Of a stretch of DNA of 20,713 nt, positions 1-6,770 are shown piece by piece (within the stretch, counting starts at the first letter, position 1; the number at the start of each line of letters is the position of its first letter). The stretch spans positions 1 through 20,713 of the forward strand of contig JBLHRR010000098.1 of assembly GCA_047626155.1 (NCBI GenBank). The letters are read 5' to 3'. The position numbers and the translations under genes were made by a program. The stretch comes from CALGLS01 sp047626155 (GTDB lineage Bacteria > Bacteroidota > Bacteroidia > Chitinophagales > Saprospiraceae). A model generated the notes under the pieces. That model was not told the DNA's origin. It did no database searches and saw only the letters and a list, made by a program, of their open reading frames with translations.

Positions 1-81
1 TAAGTAAGTTTTTTATTGATTATAGATATTTTGAATATAGTAGGATGATTTTAATCAAATCGGACAAATAAACTGTTACGC

Positions 82-105
82 CCTCTACCTTTTTTAGGGT
101 AGAGG
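82..105. other. Stem-loop, 8 bp
   Basis: CCTCTACC at 82-89 is the exact reverse complement of GGTAGAGG at 98-105, with an 8-nt T-rich loop. It is GC-richer than its surroundings, so it stands out. It is not followed by a T tract on either strand, so it is not a classical intrinsic terminator. It may still mark the 3' end of a transcript coming from the left. Confidence 0.5.
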
Positions 106-169
106 AAAACCAAACTTTGTTAAAACGCATGTTTAAATTTATTAATGTAAAGGGTAAATAGAAATTTAT

Positions 170-199
170 TTTCTATTTTTTTTCGAAAAAAAATAGAAA
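170..199. repeat. Perfect 30-bp palindrome
   Basis: Arms at 170-184 and 185-199 are exact reverse complements with no spacer. Reading inward, each arm is TTTCTA, then eight T, then C; the centre is CG. It could form a cruciform or an A/U hairpin, act as a terminator-like element (T-rich on either strand), or be a symmetric binding site. It lies about 155 bp before the IS481-like start codon. Confidence 0.75.
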
Positions 200-319
200 C
201 AAAAAACATATGATAAAAGATTACTTGTCAGAAGGTTTATAAATTTTAATAATAATAATTTATATAATGCAAATGAAACTGAGTTTTACTAGTTGTTATG
301 TAATCTGACAAATACTTTC

Positions 320-327
320 TAGGTTTG
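320..327 (+). promoter_or_regulatory. Candidate Bacteroidota -7 promoter element
   Basis: TAGGTTTG matches the Bacteroidota sigma-A -7 consensus TAnnTTTG. It lies 28 bp before the ATG at 356. The nearest upstream TTG (293-295) gives a spacer of about 24 bp, slightly long for the usual -33 box, so the -33 assignment is weak. It would produce a short leader for the IS481-like gene. Confidence 0.4.
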
Positions 328-355
328 CGTTGTACTTGAGACAAAAACAAACAAG

Positions 356-1462
356 ATGACAAAACAAGATAAGATACTCAAATCAAAGCTAGGCCTGCTA
401 AAGTTAGTGCAGGAGTTGGGAAATGTTTCCAAGGCATGTGAGTTAATGGGATATAGTCGAGATAGCTATTACCGATTGAAAGAATTGTATGACAAAGGAG
501 GGGTTTTAGCACTTCAGGAAAAGAGTCGAAAAAAGCCAAACTTAAAAAATAGAGTAGATGAATCAGTGGAAACCGCCATACTGGGCTTGGCTTTTCAACA
601 ACCCTTTTACGGGCAATCGAAAGCGGCAGAGGAATTAAAAAAACAAGGTGTTTCCGTTTCTCCTGCTGGGGTCCGCTCCGTATGGCAGAGATACAATCTG
701 GAGAATTTCAAAAAAAGGCTGAAAGCTCTGGGTACAAAAATGTTACAGGATGGATACCATCCGGATGCCTGGCAAGTGAAAGCACTTCAACAAGGGCAGA
801 CTCAATTCCAGGATGAAAACCCAATGGATACTTTTTTTCCTGGACACCTTGTCATTCATTCTGTAGAAGCAGTGGTCAGCAATCAAACCTTAGGGACTTT
901 GTATCAATATGTTTTAGTGGATGCTTACAGTCAATTAGCCTTTGTTTATCTATGTAACAATAATTCTACGGACTGTGCTGTCAAATCCATAGAAAAGAAG
1001 ATGATACCATTTTTCTCCAGAGAAGATTTGCGAATTCACAGAGTTGCTACAACAAAGGAAGACTGTTTTTATGGTAAAACCATGAATCACAAGTATCGGA
1101 AATTTACCAATGAGCAAGGTATGACGCTCTCGTCTCTTCCTAAAAAGAGCCACCTGCTCAAACCATTACGCGATTTTTTACAACGAATCAATAACGAATT
1201 TTATTCGGAAACCTTCCGGACTAAAACCTACAACAGTATAGCAGCCATACAGGCTGATCTCGACATTTGGGTTGCAAATTATAATACAAAACAACCTGTT
1301 TACGAACGCTTCAATTATGGTAAAACGCCAATGGCCACTTACAAAGCCATTCTACCTTTTACTAAGTATTTGAAAAATGGCAAAAGTAAAAAATTTCCAA
1401 ACGGACTCCACGATTATATGGATTTACTAAAGCCACTCGTAATTCCAGCGGATTTGAAATAG
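356..1462 (+). CDS. IS481-like integrase-core protein with degenerate DDE motif
   Basis: A 368-residue protein. The N-terminal helix-turn-helix region (about 15-60, with LGNVSKACELMGYSRDSYYR) and the second helical region (about 65-125, with FYGQSKAAEELKKQGVSVSP) match IS481-type transposases common in Bacteroidota. An RNase H-fold integrase core follows (about 155-335), ending in the usual DLDIWVANYN and YGKTPMATY segments. Compared from memory with typical family members, the first catalytic Asp is kept (D158, in MDTF). The TDRG motif reads TTKE, placing T233 where the second Asp should be. The SPQTNG..ER motif is lost, placing R272 where Glu should be. About ten extra residues sit between D158 and the conserved Y183/D189 strand. 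The frame is intact and length is normal for the family, so this is not a frameshifted relic. It may be an inactive paralogue recruited as a DNA-binding protein, or an IS decaying by missense. No terminal inverted repeats or target duplication were seen. The start is the first ATG; it has no Shine-Dalgarno, as is usual in this phylum. Confidence 0.85.
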   Translation: MTKQDKILKSKLGLLKLVQELGNVSKACELMGYSRDSYYRLKELYDKGGVLALQEKSRKKPNLKNRVDESVETAILGLAFQQPFYGQSKAAEELKKQGVSVSPAGVRSVWQRYNLENFKKRLKALGTKMLQDGYHPDAWQVKALQQGQTQFQDENPMDTFFPGHLVIHSVEAVVSNQTLGTLYQYVLVDAYSQLAFVYLCNNNSTDCAVKSIEKKMIPFFSREDLRIHRVATTKEDCFYGKTMNHKYRKFTNEQGMTLSSLPKKSHLLKPLRDFLQRINNEFYSETFRTKTYNSIAAIQADLDIWVANYNTKQPVYERFNYGKTPMATYKAILPFTKYLKNGKSKKFPNGLHDYMDLLKPLVIPADLK

Positions 1463-1509
1463 CCAAAGTAATTGGTATCGCAGCGGGCGGAAGCTCTCGG
1501 ACCTGTCTA

Positions 1510-1606
1510 GCTAGCCAGATAGTGCTGGAGCTAGCCTAAGGAAAAGCGACTACGCGAAAGACTTTACCTTACAAGCACGAATGAATAGCTGACTATAGCG
1601 CAGCTG
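1510..1606 (+). ncRNA. Candidate structured RNA: three consecutive stem-loops
   Basis: Three stem-loops lie in series. (1) 1510-1518 (GCTAGCCAG) pairs with 1525-1535 (CTGGAGCTAGC), giving 9 bp with a 2-nt bulge and a 6-nt loop. (2) 1537-1546 pairs with 1562-1571: TAAGG/CCTTA and AAAG/CTTT around an A-A mismatch. (3) AGCTG at 1587-1591 pairs with CAGCT at 1601-1605. No known RNA family (tRNA, tmRNA, RNase P, SRP) was recognised. The strand is assumed from the flanking gene. It could be the structured 3' end of the IS481-like transcript, an IS end, or chance folding. Confidence 0.3.
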
Positions 1607-1656
1607 GATGAACTTCCAAACACCTATTCCAACTTACCGATTAGATCTACAAAATT

Positions 1657-1682
1657 AACTACAGGTTTTTGTCGTAGTTTTT
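1657..1682 (+). terminator. Weak candidate terminator
   Basis: AACTAC (1657-1662) pairs with GTAGTT (1674-1679) across an 11-nt loop. A five-T run (1678-1682) overlaps the end of the stem. The stem is short and AT-rich, so termination would be inefficient. Its position fits the end of the IS481-like transcript. Confidence 0.35.
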
Positions 1683-1867
1683 ATAATTCAGATCACCCTT
1701 TACCTACCGATTTTAAAACACCCATGTGGCTTTTGTTACTGTAGCTCCCTCGTGAGTTATATGGAACAGAATAACATGAGTCTTGCTTAAGAGTAAAGTA
1801 CGTGAAATTAATGTTACGTAATCGTCTCTGCGCAATCACCGTTGTACACATCTCACCAACCGAACCT

Positions 1868-1892
1868 GTCCCCGAGTGCAAACTCAGGAGAC
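1868..1892 (+). promoter_or_regulatory. GNRA-capped hairpin in the probable 5' leader
   Basis: The top stem GAGT (1874-1877) / ACTC (1882-1885) closes a GCAA tetraloop. Below it are a C-A mismatch, a CC/GG pair step, a bulged A and GTC/GAC. It ends 44 nt before the preferred ATG at 1937. No known riboswitch class was recognised. A regulatory role is inference only. Confidence 0.3.
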
Positions 1893-1936
1893 TGCCTGTA
1901 CCATTTACAATTTTTACGAAACAAAAAATTCCTCTT

Positions 1937-4900
1937 ATGACTAAGCAATTTACACTTTCACTACTTGTACTCTTCTTGAGTGTTACCTTCGGTTTTTCGT
2001 CAGAAAAATTCAAAGAAGATTATCGTTTTCCCGCCAACTCAGATGCCTTTATGAAGGAACTAAAAGACTTTATGGCTGCCTCCAAAAATGAAGAACTGAT
2101 CGAAGTTTTTGATGGCTTCGCAGAGGAGGTGAAAAAGGGAACTTATGTCAATCAGGAAATGGAATTGATAATCAAGACTTCCAATACGATGCTGGAATAC
2201 AAGCTAAAAGCAAATCCATATTTCGGAAGTTACTTTCGTTCGGTGACCAACATTAAATCAAATAAATGTGTTTTTCTTCGCTTTGTCGACTGGCATGAAA
2301 CCATCGGAGAAATTTTGAATAATACGGAAAGTCGTAAGTTCAAGCCGTTCAAAATATTTTTAGAATTCTCTGATAACTTCTTCAAAGACAATGTGTTATA
2401 TGAAACAAGCTCAGGTCAATCTTGGAGAGCTTTCACTGAAGATGTGGTGATCAAGTATGATAAGAATGGTCCTTATGTCGAATTTGAAGAAGTAGATTTG
2501 GTTTGTATGCGTAAGAAAAACAGAATTAAAATTGACGAATGTTCCGGTACTTTTTATCCAGTCCAAAATAAATGGGTCGGAAAAGGTGGAGAAGCAAACT
2601 GGGGACGATTTGGCTTAGGAAAAGTAAGATGTGAATTTTCTGAATTTGAATTAGATGTCAAAAAAGGAATTTACACGGTGAAGAACGCAACCCTATTTCA
2701 CGATGAATTCTTTAGAGGTAAGGGAGTTGTTGGAACTTTCCAGGATAAAGTATTAGTGGAAAACAAAGCTACGGAAGCATCTTACCCTAGATTTGAATCA
2801 AATGAAAAAATATTAAAAATAGAGGCACTCGGAGAAGGCGTTTCTTACCAAGGCGGTTTTAAATTACAAGGAACAAAAGTATACGGATTTGGAGATGCCA
2901 ATCAGAAAGCACAAGTAACTGTAAAGGGGCAAGGTGCTGCTGATGCCTTCACTGCTGCTGCTGAATTGTTTATCATTCACAAAGGAGAAAAAATTACAGG
3001 GGAACAGGTTGCAACTGTAATGTTAGTGGAAGGAGATTCCATTTATCATCCGTCAGTAAATATGAACTTTAACATCAAGGATGCTAAACTATTGTTGACA
3101 CGTGGTGATCGCGGAAGTGACCGATTCCCTTTTTACTCTTCTTACCATAATTTCAATATTGACACAGAGAAGGTTGACTGGAATATCAAAACAGGAGAGC
3201 TGTTTTTCAACGAGAAAAAAATAAAATTGGGTTTTAGTAACTCCAAAGTTACCTTCGAATCATTGGGATACTTTGATGTTCAAGATTATAGAAAGTTACA
3301 AAACGTGTCGGACGTAAACCCAATTGCTACTTTGAAATTTCTAAACAAGAAAGAAGGAACAACCTTCATACACGCTGAAACCTTTGCAAAAGCAATGAAT
3401 TCCAACTTTGGCGTTGAAAACGTAGAGAGATTGTTATGGGATATGGTATCAAAAGGCTACATCAGCTATGATAAGAATACGAAGATGATTGAAATCAGAG
3501 AAAAAGCATTTCACTACGCAGATGCCGCTATGGATAAGGTAGATTATGATATTCTAAAGATCGTGTCTGATGCAGAAAAAACCAATGCGGTTTTTGATTT
3601 GGAATCTAAAAACATTCTAGCTAACGGTGTGAAAGTGATCGAATTTTCCAGCAAACAAAAAGTAGCTGCGGTGCCAACGGAATCTCAGATTATCCTAAAG
3701 CAAAACCGTAACCTAGACATAGACGGTAATTTATACGCCGGTTTCGGTACTTTCGAAGGTAAAGATTATCACTTCGATTATGAAAAATTCCAAATTGAAA
3801 TGGACTCCATTCGTTACTTCGACCTTTTTGTTCCAACAGATGTAGTTGGCAAAGATGGACAAAGAGAAGCCTGGTCTATTGCTTCTACTATCGAACATGC
3901 TCAGGGTATCTTATTGATTGATGCGCCAGCCAATAAATCAGGAAGAGAAGATATTCGTACGTTCCCTTCTTTCCAATCTAAAGGAAACTCCTACGTATAT
4001 TATGATGCGGCTGAAACACAAGGAGGGGTTTATTCCCGTGATTCCTTCCACTTCAAATTAGATCCTTTCAGCTTCAATCACCTGGATGATTTTACAGAAG
4101 AAGACGTGCATTTTGATGGAACAATGGTGACGGGATTCGTCTTCCCTGACTTCAAAGAAACATTAGTTTTACAAGAAGATGAATCACTCGGATTTACAGC
4201 AGATTCTCCAACAGAAGGTCACGATTTGTACCAAGGAAAAGGATACTACAAAGGAAAAATAAACGTGAGTAATAAAGGGATTTTAGGTAAAGGACATGTG
4301 GATTATTTATGGGCTTCGATTGAGTCGGAAGACATCACTTTTAAGCCAGAACAAATGATAACGGCAGCAGAGTCTTTCGAACTAATGGAAGACCGTGGAG
4401 ATGGGGTTCCTAAGATAAAAGGCCTTGATGTTGCGATCGACTGGAGACCTTATTTGGACAGCATGTTTGTGAAAGCGGAGAAGGAGCCTTTCCAATTATT
4501 TGAAAACGGAACACACACGGTTTTTGATTTATTGATCCTGACTCCTGATGGTGTAAAAGGACGTGGAGAATTCAAATGGGATTTGGGTGGAATGAATTCC
4601 AGTCTTTATTCTTTCGGAGCTAATTCTGTGCAATCTGATTCCGCAGATATGAGTATCAATGCATCGGGTGTTGATCATTTAGCACTAAGAACAGAGAACG
4701 TAAATGCAGCTTTTGATTTTGATAAATCAACAGGACACGTAAAGGCAAACGTAGATACTGTAACAACAGTCTTACCATACAATCAATACCGAACTTCTCT
4801 GAATGAATACGATTGGGATATTAAAAATGAAAATATAAATTTCGTTTCTGAACCAGGTAAGAAAGGATATTTCTTAAGCCTTGACCCAGGAAGAGATTCA

Positions 4901-6424
4901 CTAAGTTTTGAAGGTGAATCTGCATTTTATGACCTGAAAACCAACGCTTTAAATGTCGAGGGGGTAGATGTACTTGAAGTAGCAGATGCCTTTGTTTATC
5001 CTTCTGATGGGAAGGTAGATATCCAGCCGGGTGGTCAGGTTTCTACTTTAGAAAATGCAAGGATTGTAGCTAACAGAGAAAATAAATACCATATTTTCGA
5101 AAGAGCTACCGTAGACATTAATGGTAAGAAAGATTACCAAGCTTCGGCTTATTATCAATACCCAATTGGATCGAAGCAACAAGAAGTTTACTTCAATAAT
5201 ATCCAGGGAAAGCGTTTCGGTAAAGGGAAGAAAGAGGTGAAAGAAATCATGACAAAGGCACAAGGATCAGTAGCAAAAGGAGACGAATTTTTTATAGACC
5301 ACAAAACGCGTTTTGAAGGAAAAATTATACTAGAATCTAAAGAAGCTAATTTGCACTTCAAGGGTTTTGCACAACTGTATAGTAAGAGTCTTACAACAAA
5401 AAATTGGTTTACTGTTAATAGTAAAGGAGACAAAAATGACCTGGCTATCTCTTACGATGTACCTAAAGATGAAAACGGCTTACCGGTGAGAACGGGACTG
5501 TTTATTAGCAAAGAAGACGGCAAGATTTACCCTAAGGTAATGAGCGCCTTAAGATACAGAAAAGACCCACCAATTTTTGAAGCAAAAGGATTGTTTAAAT
5601 ACGATAAACGAAGAGATGTTTTTGCTTTTGGAGATTCTTTAAAAGTAGTATCTGGAGTAAAACAAGGAGCATTGTTAGAATTGAATGATGCTACAGGAGC
5701 AATCACCATGACTGGACCAATAACACTTGGACCAAAACTGGATGTGATGTCTGTTACTTCCGCTGGAAAAATAACGACTAGTGTCGATATGACGGTGGCT
5801 ACTTCTGTAAAGGTTGTATCCGGTGTAAACATGACCATCCCCGAAGATTTATTGAACATCATTAAAGCAGATTTGAACGCAACCAGCTTCGATGCAAGTT
5901 CTGTGGTTTACAAGCCATACGATGTATATGAAGCAGCGCTTGGGAATTTGATTCCAGACTCTAAAGCCTTGGCAAGTAGTATAGCAGAATTGAAATCAGG
6001 TGGAGGATTGCACATTGCTCCTAAATACAATACCTACAGTTTCCTACTTAGTAATTTGGATCTTAAATGGTCACAAGAATATCGCTCCTTTGTAACCAAA
6101 GGAAGTAAGATAGGTTTGGCTTCCATCCTAGGAACGGCTTACAACAAGAGAGTAGAAGGCTACGTGGAGTACATCACCTCAAGTAATCAGAATGACCGTT
6201 TCTATCTCTACTTTGTATCTCCAGGAGGCGATTTCTACTTCTTCGGCTACAAAGGCGGAATCCTGAAAACAGTATCCAGTAGTGAAAGTTACAACGCAGC
6301 GGTAGAAGGATTGAATAAGAAAGAAAAATTCCATAAGATGGAGGATGGTGAAACGTATGAAATACAGCTCACCGGTGCTGAAACCGCCAACCTTTTCGTA
6401 AATAGAGTACAGGCAGTTCAATAA
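1937..6424 (+). CDS. Large exported beta-rich protein of unknown function
   Basis: 1495 residues from the preferred ATG at 1937. Starting there gives a clean signal peptide (MTKQFTLSLLVLFLSVTFGF, cleavage around residues 19-22). The upstream in-frame ATG at 1802 would add 45 non-hydrophobic residues in front of it. After the signal comes a helical/charged stretch (about 23-75), then a very long run of short beta-strand-like segments rich in Gly, Lys, Asp, Phe and Tyr. Motifs such as YHFDYEKF, DSIRYFD and GKGYYKGK suggest stacked beta modules. Residues about 475-545 look helical (ETFAKAMNSNF..VENVERLLWDM, then KGYISYDKNTKMIEI), resembling a winged-helix-like insert between two beta-rich halves. 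Cysteines are few and N-terminal. There is no lipobox, no recognised outer-membrane barrel and no CHU_C or other type IX sorting domain at the C-terminus, so a periplasmic or cell-surface-associated location is inferred. I do not recognise the family. A strong terminator follows at 6487, suggesting a monocistronic unit. Confidence 0.9.
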   Translation: MTKQFTLSLLVLFLSVTFGFSSEKFKEDYRFPANSDAFMKELKDFMAASKNEELIEVFDGFAEEVKKGTYVNQEMELIIKTSNTMLEYKLKANPYFGSYFRSVTNIKSNKCVFLRFVDWHETIGEILNNTESRKFKPFKIFLEFSDNFFKDNVLYETSSGQSWRAFTEDVVIKYDKNGPYVEFEEVDLVCMRKKNRIKIDECSGTFYPVQNKWVGKGGEANWGRFGLGKVRCEFSEFELDVKKGIYTVKNATLFHDEFFRGKGVVGTFQDKVLVENKATEASYPRFESNEKILKIEALGEGVSYQGGFKLQGTKVYGFGDANQKAQVTVKGQGAADAFTAAAELFIIHKGEKITGEQVATVMLVEGDSIYHPSVNMNFNIKDAKLLLTRGDRGSDRFPFYSSYHNFNIDTEKVDWNIKTGELFFNEKKIKLGFSNSKVTFESLGYFDVQDYRKLQNVSDVNPIATLKFLNKKEGTTFIHAETFAKAMNSNFGVENVERLLWDMVSKGYISYDKNTKMIEIREKAFHYADAAMDKVDYDILKIVSDAEKTNAVFDLESKNILANGVKVIEFSSKQKVAAVPTESQIILKQNRNLDIDGNLYAGFGTFEGKDYHFDYEKFQIEMDSIRYFDLFVPTDVVGKDGQREAWSIASTIEHAQGILLIDAPANKSGREDIRTFPSFQSKGNSYVYYDAAETQGGVYSRDSFHFKLDPFSFNHLDDFTEEDVHFDGTMVTGFVFPDFKETLVLQEDESLGFTADSPTEGHDLYQGKGYYKGKINVSNKGILGKGHVDYLWASIESEDITFKPEQMITAAESFELMEDRGDGVPKIKGLDVAIDWRPYLDSMFVKAEKEPFQLFENGTHTVFDLLILTPDGVKGRGEFKWDLGGMNSSLYSFGANSVQSDSADMSINASGVDHLALRTENVNAAFDFDKSTGHVKANVDTVTTVLPYNQYRTSLNEYDWDIKNENINFVSEPGKKGYFLSLDPGRDSLSFEGESAFYDLKTNALNVEGVDVLEVADAFVYPSDGKVDIQPGGQVSTLENARIVANRENKYHIFERATVDINGKKDYQASAYYQYPIGSKQQEVYFNNIQGKRFGKGKKEVKEIMTKAQGSVAKGDEFFIDHKTRFEGKIILESKEANLHFKGFAQLYSKSLTTKNWFTVNSKGDKNDLAISYDVPKDENGLPVRTGLFISKEDGKIYPKVMSALRYRKDPPIFEAKGLFKYDKRRDVFAFGDSLKVVSGVKQGALLELNDATGAITMTGPITLGPKLDVMSVTSAGKITTSVDMTVATSVKVVSGVNMTIPEDLLNIIKADLNATSFDASSVVYKPYDVYEAALGNLIPDSKALASSIAELKSGGGLHIAPKYNTYSFLLSNLDLKWSQEYRSFVTKGSKIGLASILGTAYNKRVEGYVEYITSSNQNDRFYLYFVSPGGDFYFFGYKGGILKTVSSSESYNAAVEGLNKKEKFHKMEDGETYEIQLTGAETANLFVNRVQAVQ

Positions 6425-6486
6425 TAGACTTTATTTGTTTTAGAAGATCAAATTAAAGGTACATTTAGCGAACTCAAATGATATGA

Positions 6487-6521
6487 CCGATGTCTGGTGT
6501 AAAGCCGGGCATCGGCTTTTT
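6487..6521 (+). terminator. Rho-independent terminator of the 1495-residue protein gene
   Basis: CCGATGTCTGG (6487-6497) pairs with CCGGGCATCGG (6505-6515) to form an 11-bp stem with two G-U pairs and a 7-nt loop. It is followed by C and five T (6517-6521). It starts 63 nt after the stop codon at 6424. Confidence 0.88.
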
Positions 6522-6740
6522 GATTTTACAGATATCAAAAGAAAGTAAGGATGGTAACATCACCGGAATTCCTACGTAATATCCCAAAGAATGCCGTCAA
6601 AATTACCCTTAATTGGTACGATTTTCGACCATTTTTTGTTGAGAAACACTCTTGTCAGATGTTTAACTTTTCCAAGTTATAACTATTTGATATGCAATTA
6701 CTTAAGACGAGGCCAATCCCTGGTTTCCACGGTTTGAAAA

Positions 6741-6769
6741 ATGAACTACGAATAACAAACATGACCTAG
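6741..6769 (+). promoter_or_regulatory. Two micro open frames directly before the giant gene
   Basis: ATG at 6741 opens a four-codon frame (MNYE, stop TAA at 6753-6755). ATG at 6761 opens a two-codon frame (MT, stop TAG at 6767-6769). That stop ends one base before the giant gene's ATG at 6771. There is no Shine-Dalgarno before any of the three ATGs. They may be chance, or may affect start selection and translational coupling. Confidence 0.25.
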
Positions 6770-6770
6770 T

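Larger units (their letters stand above)
1..355. other. AT-rich intergenic leader before the IS481-like gene
   Basis: No coding region is supported here. The segment is strongly AT-rich. It contains a stem-loop at 82-105, a perfect palindrome at 170-199 and a candidate promoter -7 element at 320-327; each is listed separately. I looked for a terminal inverted repeat shared with the region downstream of the IS481-like gene and found none by eye. The first three bases read TAA, which could be the stop of a gene lying to the left, but nothing in the window can confirm that. Confidence 0.6.
1463..1936. other. Hairpin-rich intergenic region
   Basis: 474 bp without a supported gene, between the IS481-like gene and the preferred start of the large exported protein. 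The first 150 bp look less AT-rich than the leader at 1-355. The region contains consecutive potential stem-loops (1510-1606), a weak terminator-like hairpin (1657-1682), an 8-bp palindrome TTACGTAA at 1814-1821 and a GNRA-capped hairpin at 1868-1892. No convincing TAnnTTTG promoter was found for the downstream gene. A 45-residue in-frame extension of that gene (from 1802) is open but is rejected as coding because it would bury the signal peptide. Confidence 0.6.
6425..6770. other. Intergenic region between the two large genes
   Basis: 346 bp holding the terminator at 6487-6521 and, just before the giant gene, two tiny open frames (6741-6755 and 6761-6769). A weak promoter-like match for the giant gene is TAACTTTT at 6664-6671 with TTG at 6639-6641 (22-bp spacer); the last base of the -7 consensus is wrong. 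Nothing else is supported. Confidence 0.5.

Noticed and set aside
1..1640. Intact insertion sequence with terminal inverted repeats
   Set aside because: No matching inverted repeats or target-site duplication could be found by eye on the two sides of the IS481-like gene.
1802..1936. In-frame 45-codon N-terminal extension of the large exported protein
   Set aside because: It would place a basic, non-hydrophobic stretch before a clean signal peptide that begins at the ATG at 1937.
1693..2013. 106-codon minus-strand open frame overlapping the start of the large exported protein
   Set aside because: It runs antisense through the signal peptide region, has no recognisable product and no start context.
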